This document shows, in pieces, positions 1 through 12,700 of a stretch of 64,000 nucleotides of DNA. Numbering within the stretch: the stretch's first letter is position 1; the number at the start of each line of letters is the position of its first letter. The notes beneath the pieces are model-generated. The model did no database searches, was not told the DNA's origin, and saw only the letters and a list, made by a program, of their open reading frames with translations. Origin of the DNA: Owenia fusiformis (taxonomy: Eukaryota > Annelida > Polychaeta > Sabellida > Oweniidae); contig CAIIXF020000001.1 in the NCBI GenBank assembly GCA_903813345.2, positions 15,209,915 through 15,273,914 of the forward strand, written 5' to 3'. A program made the translations under genes and the position numbers.

Positions 1-410
1 ATTTTTGTTGAGTTGATAATCTTATATGTGTTCGATTGAACGGCTGTTGCGTATCTTTCTTCGCTCAACCATGCCAGAGTTAACACAGATACGCTGACAG
101 ACAACACCCTCATGAAGTTTCCTAGCTTGCATATGGATTCACCAAAAGGCCAGCTATGGACTGTGTAAATTGTTGCAGCGAATGGAACATACGTACAAAT
201 CAATAAAAGGTCTCCAATGGCCAGATTAACAAGGTACCAATTAGGTGTGTTGCGCATGTCTTGGTGTCGAACAACTATGTATAACAGCGTGGCGTTTCCA
301 ATCAGTCCAAGGATGAATATAATCAGGAACAGAATCGGCACAGTGACAGACTCGGGGGTCAATTGATAGCCACCAAGCGTGGTAATGTTCATAGCACTCC
401 TATTTTCCAT
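1..410 (-). CDS. Rhodopsin-type neuropeptide GPCR (bombesin/endothelin/CCHamide/excitatory-peptide receptor group), N-terminal part, partial
   Basis: Reading the minus strand from the ATG at 410-408 gives 136 open codons to the window edge. The predicted protein is a cell-surface receptor that would couple peptide binding to G proteins. The N-terminus is short, with two N-glycosylation sequons (NRS at residue 3, NIT at 8). TM1 spans about 23-48 with the G-N pair (38-39). The first intracellular loop has MRNTPN, typical of the bombesin/endothelin/CCHamide clade. TM2 has LAIGD (63-67). A conserved Trp lies in the first extracellular loop (W87), the TM3 disulfide Cys is C94, and TM3 ends in ERY (118-120), an acceptable D/ERY motif. 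Ligand class is inferred from loop and TM similarity recalled by eye; the rest of the receptor is outside the window. It points away from the neuropeptide gene at 6715. An upstream non-coding exon cannot be excluded. Confidence 0.85.
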   Translation of the reverse strand, partial: MENRSAMNITTLGGYQLTPESVTVPILFLIIFILGLIGNATLLYIVVRHQDMRNTPNWYLVNLAIGDLLLICTYVPFAATIYTVHSWPFGESICKLGNFMRVLSVSVSVLTLAWLSEERYATAVQSNTYKIINSTK

Positions 411-2947
411 TATACGAAATAGATTTCTTTATTGGCGCCAACAGAATAACACCTGGAAATGAAAAACAGTTATATTATCGTAACGATTATATAATTGTAT
501 GACAAGCAAAATAATATTTTCAAAGTACAATTAGTTCTAGAAAATTAGTATGCAAAGTATTTTTAAGCTACATCTATAAGATTATCAAACCATCCAACAC
601 CTTCAAAAACTTTATCGACCTGACCTGACCTGACCCCGACTGATTGCGAAGTTTTTTCAAGATGTATTCCTTCGTTATCGCACAGTGTTTAATGGCTTGT
701 CAACGCTTATCAAATTTAATTGCATGTTATTGAATACAATTTAACCTCTAGTTAAACATTGCCATGGTTGACATTTTAATTGCTTTAGTAATTGATTATT
801 TACAATTGTAGTTTTTCGAAAAACACTACTAGTGTTTGGCATGCCAAGTGTTTATAGAAAGTCATGTCCATTGGTACGATAATTAGAGCATGTTTTGCTC
901 TAAAGGATTGCTCTAAAGGATTTTAAACACTTATTGTGATATTGATCAATCAAAGGCAAAGGAGAAAAGTGGGCAATAATGGGAACTAGACCTTAGTAGA
1001 GTCTTAGATGCCAAAACTGTCATGCAAAGAATAAATGTGTGATTATTAAAGTAACTACGAATATTGAACATGAATATATGTAAATGTAATTACTTTTAAA
1101 TGTTTTTATTAATAAAAAAAGTCATAAAAATTATCCTTTAGTATGTCGATAAAATTGGTGAATGCAATAAAGTTGAAAACCATACGTCCCTTGTTATTCT
1201 CTCTTAGTAGAAAACACTATCAATGCAAAAATGGAAAAATATCATTTTTAGAGAATAAGTCCATAATTTTGAAAAATGGGATGTAGCGACTTTAACCCTG
1301 GATTATCTATTTTCTTTTCTTGCTTGGTGATTAAATAATGACGGACCCTCCACGAGACAACAAACGTCCCCATTATATGATAACTGCTAATGCCTGTTTT
1401 TGTTCCGGTTGCAAAACTTTTGGAGGGAAGTGTAGAATCGCTGCGCTGTATTGCTTTGTTCGATATGCCTGATCCCAAACTACAAAATGGGTATCATAAA
1501 TGATTGTATTTTCTAACATTGATCATCTTAAGTTTAGTTTAGCATATCATAGTGATTTTTCATATTGGGTCATTGTAATACCATTAATTCTTATTCATAA
1601 TCATAATTAATCACGAATAACTACTTTTCCATTTGCAAATAGACCATACCTGATAAATATGATTGATTAATCTACAATAATTTCGTATTACGTATGGACT
1701 TCTATATAATTTATTACTATCAAACGTCAATTTGGTTCATATCATTTTGCATACCTCTTTCTTCCGCAGATAAAGTTGAGCGTGCTGTTGTATTACATCG
1801 ATATCGACCCTAATATTCCAGAAATCGGCGTTTACCTTGCTAATTGCCAGTAAGATGCGCCTTATCTCAACTGCCCGGTGTTGAGGCTGGCGGTGATATG
1901 AGCTTTGTTCGTGATTTAAGAATTTTAAAAGCAACGATGTCTGGAATGTTGTATTTCCAAGATGTGATTGCAGATTCAAGTAGAGTTCACTTTATTAATT
2001 ATAAACATGTCTAACAACCCAAATAAAAGTGAAGTTTATTGACTTCTGTTATTTTCAGGCCCTTAAATTAATGTCAATGCAACTAGGTCTCTTATCTTTT
2101 TTTCTGTCTCCCACATCAAGTCACGTGATCTTATCTTTACACGCATATTATGACTAAATAAAAATAGCACTGGGGAATACAGTTGGAATGGAACATAGTT
2201 CTTCATTACTCAAATAAAGCCGAATATTTGGTTTTAAATATTTTCTCAAAGAAATACTCCGAAATTAAGCAACTCTAAGATTCCATACATAGGCAAGGAC
2301 TGGCTGAACTGTGTTTGTCCCACCATCTGTCAACCCAAAACTACTGGACACATTTATCTTTTAATATTATCGAAGCTTGTGTAATGGGACTATGTATTTA
2401 CCAGGCCCTAGCTGTTAAGATTGTTCTGGGGAATTTTATCAAATCGCAAATGAATAATTTCAATTACTGCTATCTAGAATGGAATGGAAAACACGAATTT
2501 AGTGCCATGGCGCCATAAGTCACTTTGCTTGAATAATGGTACCTCTCAATCATTCCCCTTTTAAGTCGACTTTGAAATCCATCTTAATCATTATTATTAA
2601 GTTCCACTTGAAAAAAGTTAGACGTGTAATTTTTCTTTATATGAAACATTTCTTGTTCCCACGATAGATGAAAACTGAAAAACTCAGTAGAACCAGACAC
2701 ATGAAATAAAACTAAATTAAATATATGTTTTGAGCGAGTCCCTTTGAATTTTATCTGAGATTGAGCTTACAAGGCAATAATTTGTATTTGAACGTCACAA
2801 ATTGTCTAATTTTGCTATGATTGTGATTTTATCATATGATCTTTATTCCAATAGTCGGGCACTGGACGAAAGTGTTCAAACTCTTCAATGTCGATCTTTC
2901 CTGTGAGAAAATATTTATCTCTCGTTCAGATTCCACGCCCTGTAGAC

Positions 2948-3373
2948 AAGATGTTAGTAGAAATTATCTTGATTTACATCATTAAATATTCAAAATTCAG
3001 TCAAAGTGATGTCATATTTGAAATCTACATGTAAAAGTACATCTATAAATATGGTTTAGAAAATTGTTTCATGATCAACTTTGAAATTTGTTTTTTGAAA
3101 ATGTGACTTCTAGTTCGGAGAGTTTCCCCATAGAACCCATGTTGTAAAACCACAAAAAGTGAAATATATTTTCTTGTATTGGACAGATAACACTTTCTTT
3201 TGCTAGACATATTTTAATTTGCATAACTATTAGATACACAAGGGTGGTATGAAAATTGAACCACTAAAAGCAGGTGTACTTTAAGATAAAGGGAACTTTC
3301 TACTATACCCGCCATGCTATCTAAACCGAACGAGCCACTGGGTGATGAAACTGGTAACTACTTGCTCACATCA
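2948..3373 (+). mobile_element. MITE family A, copy 1
   Basis: A ~430-bp non-coding element. It starts near a degenerate GATGCGAGTAGAAATAAT end and finishes in CTACT(C/T)GCATCTG, so the termini are short inverted repeats. The same internal order of motifs (AAATTCAGTCAAAGTGATGTCAT, then CCCATGTTGTAAAA, then CCACTAAAA, then GGTAACTAC) recurs at 8.1-9.3, 19.4-19.8, 30.6-32.1 and, reversed, 59.6-60.1 kb. No coding capacity is visible, so it would depend on another element's transposase. Confidence 0.75.
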
Positions 3374-3809
3374 GAGTTATTGGTACAGGTCCTTTGGTGA
3401 ATAGGGAAGACGCTACTATAAGACTTCGTTTCATTGCTTACGCACGATTGTGGAATGGGCAGACTTAATTTCAGTTCATGAGCAGAAAGACTGTCGATAA
3501 GCGCAGATTAAATGATTACGTGGCCTTGTTAACATGCGTTTTATGTTTAATTTGTCATCCTGGATACATGGTTGTTAGCTTATAACTAAAAGTATTTAGT
3601 CTATAGAATAGACATATGTACCATAATGAATGCAAATAACATTCATATGTTTTTACTCTATTCATTTATCTCTAACTTAATTACACGCTCGGTGACACAA
3701 TTATTGAAATTGAAAGGTACGGTGCGATAGGGAATCAAAATAGAACCTGATCAAGGTCACTGTCATTGTATCACACTCGTAAATCGCTGCTTTGTTTCTA
3801 TAACCCCCC

Positions 3810-4593
3810 TATCACACCAAACTAGTTCTTACCCGTTCTTGCCAGTCCTACGAAAACGTCGTAAAACGGGCTCAATCTGGCTGTGGTCGGGAAATATGTC
3901 TAAAATAATAGCTACTTCGTTCATAAACAGTCTTCAATACGTCCATCCCATTCGCAGTTCGTTCAGGTCGCACCACGTCGGTGTGCAACGTCGTATAACA
4001 CGTCCCTTAGTCTAAAAGGTCATCATGATCTAATTACAGAACGGTATGGTCGCCATCGAATTTTGAATCGATTCAAAATTCTAAATCACATTCCCCGTCC
4101 GGGAGAGTCCATGAACTTCGTAAACAGACCGTAGAACGTTGTAGCTTCGTTCATTCCGTTCGCACACAGTTTAAAACCAGTTTTGAAGAACGCAGTGGCA
4201 ACTTGCTTGGTGTGATAGCTATATTTTTGCTAACTCGTTGATAAATACGTTCTTAATCAGTTTTTACGCGTTTGCAATTAGTTCTACCTCGTTCTCGATA
4301 CGTCCTCAGACAGTTCAAATCGTTGTTAAAACGTCCCTAGTCTATTGAAGTACGACGGTTCGGTTCGTAGTACGTCCAGCTCGCCGTTAGTAGGTTGTCA
4401 CTCGTTCAAATTGTAGAACGTGACGACCAATAGAACATTTTGAGCATGTTCTAAGTTCTAAAGGACCTACCCGTTCGAGTACGTTCGATGAAGTTTGTAA
4501 ATAGACCCCAAACGGTTCTAAGTACATCCAGTCCGTTCGTACACAGTTGAAGCCCGTTTTCGAGAACGTATTGAGAACTAGTTTGGTGTGATA
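3810..4593. mobile_element. Inverted-repeat element with diverged internal dimer structure
   Basis: The left end TATCACACCAAACTAGTTCT matches the reverse complement of the right end (AGAACTAGTTTGGTGTGATA, 4574-4593). The same terminus recurs inside (TTGGTGTGATA, 4207-4217), so the element looks like two related ~390-bp units. The unit ends share motif order: a TAAACAGACC-type motif, then CCGTTCG(C/T)ACACAGTT, then an AGAACG-type string. The interior is rich in CGTTC and CGTCC strings, unlike the A+T-rich surroundings. There is no coding frame. Confidence 0.7.
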
Positions 4594-6714
4594 GTAGGAT
4601 CAAGAGCAAGAGAGAAATATGAGCGATGTCTTATGTAAGCACTGTACGGTGCACGCACGTTAGATAATAGCGAAAGTACGGCACCACGATTCACCTTTTA
4701 TGAATCCATGAATACAGTTCAAAGGAGGTTGACTTACAAATTAGGTTCCATTCCGATCCGCTATCTTGGCATAATAGAATTTCTATATTTCAATTTATTT
4801 GAGAGTAAAACAGATGCTGAAACAAGTGTCAAAGGTATGGCAAATGATTTTAGACAGTTGAATCTTGTATGACCAGGATTTTTTCTCACCATGAATGCAC
4901 AATTTCTCATCCAAATGGTTTCCTCCAAATGTTTATTAAAATCAAAGTTAAGGCAAGACTAGCCCAAACAACAGTTGGAAACACGTACTAGACGATGGCT
5001 AGTGAATAACCCAAAAATAACTGACACGTTAACCCATTCTCACGACATAAAAACTTAATTACATCTAAATAGGTTATACATGTTTAAGAGATCTCCTTCA
5101 AAGATGTGATGATGAAATTGAAAGCCTTATTTGGACGATATCAAGTCTTTATGACCAAGTTTAGTCTGAAAACAACGGACCGCTTGGGGTTCCCCAATTG
5201 GAAAATAACATCTTTATCGCATTTCAATTCAATTTCCCCTTTCAGAAGTCACTGACATAGGGCAGAAAAAACAATTGATATGGTAACAAGAAAAGGTCTT
5301 CTTTTAGAAAATAAGTCAATAAAAATGTGTCAAGATGGAGGTCATAAACAATGTCGACAAAAGGATTGATATTTTTATTAGCTTGATAGCTTTACTTTAA
5401 AGAAGTCCCGAGCTTTCCATTAAGAAATTATAACTTGTTAATATTCAGTTCATAAATACTTATAGTAAATCTGTTCGGACAAAAGGTTGTAGTATTCCAT
5501 CATTACGTGGGCCAATTTTGTCAAACTTTATCGGCCCGCCCTTTAGTTCTACTTCAGATGGTGTAGCTCTTAGTAATACCTATAAAAGCCTAAAGGTGAT
5601 ATCAATATTTAAACCAAATAGAAGGCATAGCCATTTAGTCCCCAGATACGTCAAGATCGGTAAGATTTATCTAAAGACGATTTGCGCTACCTGAATACGC
5701 AAATATTAAGTGGATCAGTTTTAATTGGTGTATCTAAGAATAGGGTTGTACAACAGCAGAAATCCAATCAAATTAGTAAGTGGATAATAGAGATGAGAAA
5801 CGGGACTTGAAATAAGCGTCTGTTTACGTCATTTAGATTAAAGGGTATGAAGTGGGTCTGGATTACAGCGCTTGAGTGGTCAGTTGAGAGGAACAAGCGA
5901 TTGATGCCTCAGTAAATATCACGATGAACAAACAAATTGTAAGGCGAGCCCTGGGCCACAACGGATATCTGTAAATCATATCAATTTCAATTATTCATTG
6001 ATTAATCGGAACATATTACAACAAATAGTTGCTTTGTATAAGAGTGATGGTACAAGTGGTAAGCAATTCAAACAAAAAGACACACAAGTGGAGACGCAGT
6101 TAAAAGTGTCCGACCTTTGTAGCTCTAGTTTGGACGGCTACTTGGACGGCGCGAACTTTCTCAACTTTAATTAGTATACGTTTAAGGGAATTGACTTACC
6201 TTGAGACCTGACTGCTGACTGCGACAATAATAATCGTTAGGGTTTCTATAAAAAGTAAAATCAGAAATTTGTAACATTGAAATATGAAACGTTATTGACA
6301 ATATTCGTAACACTAAGAGAAGAATGTAAAGACACACATTACAAAATAGAAACATTTATGTAACTTTCTAGATGTGAGTAAATGGGAGAATATCCAAGAC
6401 AAACATTATCTCGTGTAATGAAATGCTCAGAAAAGTAAAAACTGGATCATTATGTAAATATCTACACAGATCGTGTCAAATCAAATACAAGGAAACAAAA
6501 ACTTGATAAAAGCACGGACGAGTTTTATATTTGGACTTACAAAAGGTCACGATAATTGATTGGAGTTCGTGGCCATTCACAAATAACTCTTTACTAGAAC
6601 TAATCTAGCGTCTCCTCCCATCAAAGTTGAAACAGTCGACGACAAATAGAGATTAAATTAAAAGTAACTTCATAAACCTGCTTCAGCTAGTGGACCATAT
6701 CGGGGCCAGGTACG

Positions 6715-6799
6715 ATGAAACGGGAAAGTAACCGTGTGTTTGTAGTACTGATGACGATGGTATATATTCTCACATGTATCCAGACTATTGAAGCACGAA
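6715..6799 (+). CDS. Exon 1 of the GGNG precursor: signal peptide
   Basis: Encodes 28 residues and ends with one base of the Arg29 codon (A|GTAAGT). The N-terminus is basic (MKRESNR), followed by about 15 hydrophobic residues and a small residue at the predicted cleavage site. The preceding sequence is not coding in this frame in any recognisable way. A 5' UTR extends upstream by an unknown length. Confidence 0.88.
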
Positions 6800-9700
6800 G
6801 TAAGTATTCTAGTGGGTGGTAATAGGGGCATGTCAGTATTCAAGAAAACTAATCGCGATCCGTACTTGAACCAACAAGAAAAATGCATCTTATATAATGT
6901 CATTACTGGCGGGTTTTCAACCCTAATCTTAAAAATGTTGGTAATTAATTACACTTTGTCAAAACTGTATGAGGAAATGTGATAATGATCGATAAAAGAC
7001 TAGCTAAGTGACGTGAGTACTTCGGTAAAAATCTTCAAATTATAAGTTAAATTCTTAGCACTTATTTATATTTGACATTCTATGGGCCGGATATAACATT
7101 AAAAATATTGACAGTATTTGTCTAGTTTACTGTAATAGCAAAATTTGGATTTAAATACAATTTTGGAGTACTTGGTTCGAAAGTCAAATTCGTTTGTTAG
7201 GTGTGTTTTGAGAAATGCAAAATAATTACTGTAGATACCTAAAGAAAATCATTAAATAAATGTAAGTTCACAAAGTATAATATGGTATGTTGTGTACATT
7301 TACCTTCATGCTATGGTTGCGTACAATATCATATTATTGTCTTCTTTGAAGTTTTACCTGGCCATTGTGTTTACGGAACATGTTATCGTAACAATTTACA
7401 ATAAAAACGAGAGTATGGCTTGATCCTTCCCACCCCTTCAAAAAGAAAGTGTTGATAAATGATTTTCGTCGTGGATAATAAGATCTCATGACTGATGAAA
7501 TCCATGTCAAGCAGAAAAAATGCACCCCTTGTCCCCCTACCCTAACGTTCTTGTAATAATTCAATCGATATTATGATAGTTCCTTTCTAAATAAATGCCA
7601 TCCTCTTCACTCTTCACTGAAAAATAAGGTAAAAGCAGGAAGTGTACACCGTTGCTCAAATATCTGGAATATTGAGCACGACACAAAAATCAGCACACAA
7701 ATCTGAACTGTAACAATTACAAAGAAATAATTGTTTGAAAGTATGCAAAAATAATTATCCTAAAACGTTAATTAGTCACTCTGAAAATAATGTGAATTCA
7801 AAAATATCCATTCTTTAAAATTTGAGAGCGCATTGCAGCACATTGAAATTGAGGAAATCAATGGTAAATATTGGAAAACATTCTATATATATGAGCAACG
7901 GTGTATTGCTGGGCAATTCATCGCAATTATGATTTATGGATGACTCTTATTACATAAACGCTTAGCAACAAAGTGAAGCGATAAAACCTGTTGATCTTTT
8001 CAATTTTACATAAATATCTATTCTGAGCTGTCAGTTACGTTAATCTAAGATATACCATTTCTCAGAATTAATGCAATTTTTGGAAATACAAATTCATTAC
8101 TTCTGGATTACGATTATCTTTGCAACTTTTGAACGTCATTAAAAATTCTAAATTCAGCCAAAGTGATATCAAAGGAATGGTATCGATATGGTGAACTTTT
8201 TGAACACACGTTTCTCTTAAACCAGTCATAAGAAAAATCTAAAAATTCGACATATCGTCAATTTAATGGTCATCCTTTGAATGGCAACAATATAATTTGA
8301 AATATATATAATATATATACTTTCATCTATATTGTTTTAGAAAACACATCAAACACTTTGTTCTTGGTATCATGTTTCCAGAGTGAAATGAAACATCTTT
8401 CCGAACCTCATTGGAACAAAACGACATAAACACAACATGTTTAGGTCTCTCAATATTGTAATTGTACAAAGGAAATTTTGGTTGATTTAAAAAAAAGTAT
8501 CTTGTTAATGAAATAAAAGGGTTATCTTGATTTTATCTATTTTGGGGGATTTTGTTTTAATTTTTGAATACTTTTTTAAAATCAACCAAAAAATTTCTTT
8601 GTATAACTATAATATTGAGAGGTCTAAAAACATGTTTTATATGCTATTTTGTTCCAACAAGGTTCGGAAAGACATTTTATTTCCCAAGAATTGGTAGAAA
8701 GGAGCAAGCAAAAAACAATTGCACTAAAAAACAAAAAATGTTAACAAAAACAGTTATCTAAAATATTTCTAAATAATTTTCGCATTAAATTGTTGTCAAT
8801 CAGTCAACATTACATAAAATACTGTGTCTTTTTACAGAATGTTTTCAATAATTGGTTTAAGAGAAAAACATTGTTGAATTCAGTTCACCATATCGAAACC
8901 TATCTTTCAAGTCTACATGTAAAAATTACTTCTAGAAATGTAGTTTTAAAAAGTGTTTATCAACTTTGAAAATATAACTATAACTATAAATATAAAATAA
9001 AATGTGACTTTGAGGTCGGGGAGATTCCCCTCCCCTATAGACTCCATGTTATAAAATAACAAAAAGTGAAGTATATTTTCTTATATTGGGCTAACAAATT
9101 ATTTTCTTTTACTATTCATATTTTAATTTGTATAACTACCAGATAGAAGGGTTATATGAGAATTGGACCACTAAAACCGATGAATATTCAAGTTTAAGGG
9201 AACTTTCTAATACCCTACCACCCGGAATTGCCAACCACTGGTGAAAATGGTAACTATCTACTCGCACCTGGGTAATTTGGGTACCTTTTATAGCGATCGA
9301 TATATCTATTAGATTGTTGAAACTGTTTTTTTATAAAAAGTTGTTTCAATTAACTCTAGCTATTTATAAGCTTTCATATGGTACATAACGTCTAAGGGAT
9401 GCTACTTAGGATAGACGGTTGATTGAAGCTGTCATTATGAAACACCGTGTACATCGGTTTGAATCGAGTTCATAGTTCACCGAAGTTTGGAAGTATGCTA
9501 ATATACATGTATAACACTGGTATGCTTGAACGTCTTCTGGACCGTACCCGTGCTGTGTAGCATACTTCCAAACTACGTTGAACTTTGAACTCGATTCAAG
9601 ATTTTCACTTAGACCATGATCAAGTCTTGTGTTTTGGAATTTTTTGTTTTGAAATAAGACCAAAGCGATTCAAAATGTGAAGTGAACAAAAGAATGTCAC

Positions 9701-12700
9701 CCGGCAAAACAGTTAGACGTTTTTACACAATTCCTGAAATTAGGGTCGAAGAGATTTCTTTTATACACGTCGCACTAAACTTGGGACAATAAGCGTAACA
9801 TTATGGCGTCAAAATACCAAAGCAAAACAATGAGCAGTATAGGGCGCAAACACCCTTACAACGTCAAAAACGACGAGCGTCACATTTTTTCAAGTTTAAT
9901 CAACCCAAAAAGAAAATACTTTATCCTTATTTAATCATGATAAACTTCACTGATTAGCAAGATCTCGAGGACAATATTTCTAAAATGTTTTTGATTTTTG
10001 AAAAACGGTCAAGAAATCCACTTGGGGCGTTAGTAAAAATTGATATGTATTGAATTTGTGGTAAAAATCGATGCGTCACTTTTTTCACGTTTCGAAAATC
10101 AGCGCCGTAACAATATTGTGCAGTTAATTTTTTTTCAAATCAGACCTAAATTAGTTCTAAGGTAAAATCAAGGTAAACGGATTGCTCGTCCCCTTCGCCT
10201 TCAAAACCTTACACAATTTTGAAAATGTTAAAAGCGTTCATATTAAGCCCGGTATACACCAATGGGGCAAACCCACTTGCCCCATCGAGTCCCATCTTGC
10301 CCCATCGAATCCCAATTTGCCCCATCGAATCCCACGAAGTCCCATGTGACCTTCATGACTTTGCCCCATCGTGCCCCATGGTGTCCCATCAAGCCCCATG
10401 GAGTCCCATCAAATCCCACCGTGCCCCATTGGTGTATGTCGGGCTTCACACAACACGTCATATGATCGAAAATCCCACGATGCCCCATGGAAAGAATAAA
10501 CATGTTCATTCTCGATGGGACTCCATCGAGTCCCACCGAGTCCCACGTGGGATTTCATGGGACCCCGTGGGACTCGATGGGGCAAGAGGGGCAAAATCCC
10601 ACGAAGTCCCTAAAGGTCCCACGAGGTCCCACGCAATGTTATACATAGTATAACAAAGTCACGGTATTAAGTCTATGGAGGTCCCAACTTGCCCCATTGG
10701 TGTATACCGGGCAATTGTGACGTCATAAATGCACATGCTCCATTGAATAAAATGTGAACTTTTTGTGGGATTCTGATCATTATTTCAAAAGTTGTCTCAA
10801 TTTCAACGTCTTACAACATATTTGACGATGTTGGGGTATATTTAACTTTAAATATATGGTAGATCCAATCAAACTTTTCAAGGAAAAACAAATTCACTAA
10901 AATGCGAATAAAAAATCCTTCAAAATGATATATAAAACACATAGTTAGTTTTTCAAATAAGGCAGAGATTAACGCTTAAAGCTGAGCTTTGCTGGAGATC
11001 GACCCTGTGATTGATCCAGAAAATCAATTTAGGGAGAAAAGGTCCAACTAACTGTTGCCACTTCGCTTCAATCAACTCTTTAGACAATGTTTTTCAGACA
11101 AAAAGTTATAAAGGACTTTTTTTAACTTCTTTTTGTGGAGTAGTATTGTATACGTTTGGTTTTGAATTTGCTAGTCACATAAGATCACAATAAATTCATC
11201 TTGTTGATTGGCTAATCGTATTGTCTTTGAGAGTCTCTCATAACTGAATTAGCTGCTTATTATGATGACACAGAATATGTAAGTAGCTGTATTTGATAAT
11301 AAATCAGATCCGATAATTAGCTATTAGTAAGTTTTCGTGAAAAAGTACTCGCAGGAACCAATTAGCTACATCCTCCAATACAGAGTGGGCCAAACATTGG
11401 TTTAACTTCACAAACGTTTTCCAGGATTATGGTATACTTTAATACTATTCATTTGGCTCTAAATGCTGTAACGTAATCAGTCCCTTTAAACTGATGACCT
11501 AAAATGGCGGCATAAATTCACATCTTCTAACATTACTTGCTTCTTAAACCCCACTTAGGTAGCAACACAATAGAATGAGGTGTGATTTATTTTAAATAAT
11601 GTCATGTTGTATCAAAAGGAAAGTACATTCTTTGTCCATGTTTTTAAAGAATGGACACTTAGCGAGCTATCAAAAACCAATGTGGCACAAAAGACGATTG
11701 ACTGCAGTGCACAAAAGCTAAACTATCCACTCATTCAATAGTTGAATACTAGTAAACACAGGAAATCAAATTTTTAACTGTTACATGCAGTGCACTGGAG
11801 ATACACCATCTCACTTGTCAACAGTCACACTCTTACCTCATAGTCATTGCAAAATAAATACAGTTTTCTTAAGATTGAATTATAAGCCATTTAGCTTTCA
11901 CAATAGTATGTGTGGGGTTTAAGTTATTTAAACCATTCGTATTGGGCCTTTGGAGAACTAACAGCCTCGGCCTGGTGGCATCGGCTATTATTCTAAAACC
12001 CAAGTTTCAAATATTACCAGTTTAGAGATTTATAAATTAGCAAATCCCATGAGAAAGAAATTATTAATAAAAGATATACATGTATGTACAGGGACTAATT
12101 TTGTTTCACTAGGCGATGATATGTATTTCAACACCAGTTCCTTTAAGAATGTTAGAATCCATCGATCACTAAAGTCCAAAGCATGTTTATCGCCCAAAAC
12201 CACAATGGAACTTCAGATAAAACATAGATAAATCAAGTACATTTTATTCCTTCACAATCAACAGGGATAAGGTTCTAGCAAATAAGTGTCTGAATCTGCG
12301 TCAGTGACACTAAAGATATGACTTGTTTGAAATATCAGGCGTTTTGTGTTGATAAAAGAACACAACAAAGTACCATCCAGTAGGAAATTAATTTAATTAA
12401 TGCAACCGATCTTTCACTTCATGGATTATATTAGTCCTCTGACCAGATGCTACCACGGTAAATGATGTTGAAATTGTGACAATTGTTCTCTAGAGGAGGG
12501 CAATATATCGACTTATCTGGTAGACCGGATATCGTATAACAGTGAATGATCAAAAACAAGTATACTTAATCCAATCAACATTTCAAAAAATTAGTTTAAT
12601 TTTATTTATCGATCCACCAAAACAGATCACTCAACTCAGATCTTTTGTCATGTCAGAGAAAATAACCTTCTCATCCCAATTCTCCATGGGTTTATATAAT

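Larger units (their letters stand above)
411..6714. other. Intergenic region between divergent receptor and neuropeptide start codons
   Basis: About 6.3 kb with no convincing coding exon. It contains a ~430-bp MITE copy (2948-3373) and an unusual ~780-bp inverted-repeat element with an internal duplication (3810-4593). It should hold the promoters and 5' UTRs of both flanking genes. A TATAAAA-like string near 6247 is the only core-promoter-like string I noticed, and it is too weak to call. Short open frames here have no recognisable domains. Confidence 0.6.

Noticed and set aside
6788-6982. 64-codon plus-strand frame overlapping the neuropeptide exon 1 donor
   Set aside because: It begins inside exon 1 in another frame and runs into intron 1. 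The signal-peptide frame with a perfect GTAAGT donor and in-phase exon 2 explains the region better.
10219-10653. 144-codon plus-strand frame and overlapping minus-strand frames
   Set aside because: They come from the CCCATCG-type short repeats in the inverted-repeat element at 10247-10712. All frames stay open because the repeat lacks stops. No domain, signal or splice support.
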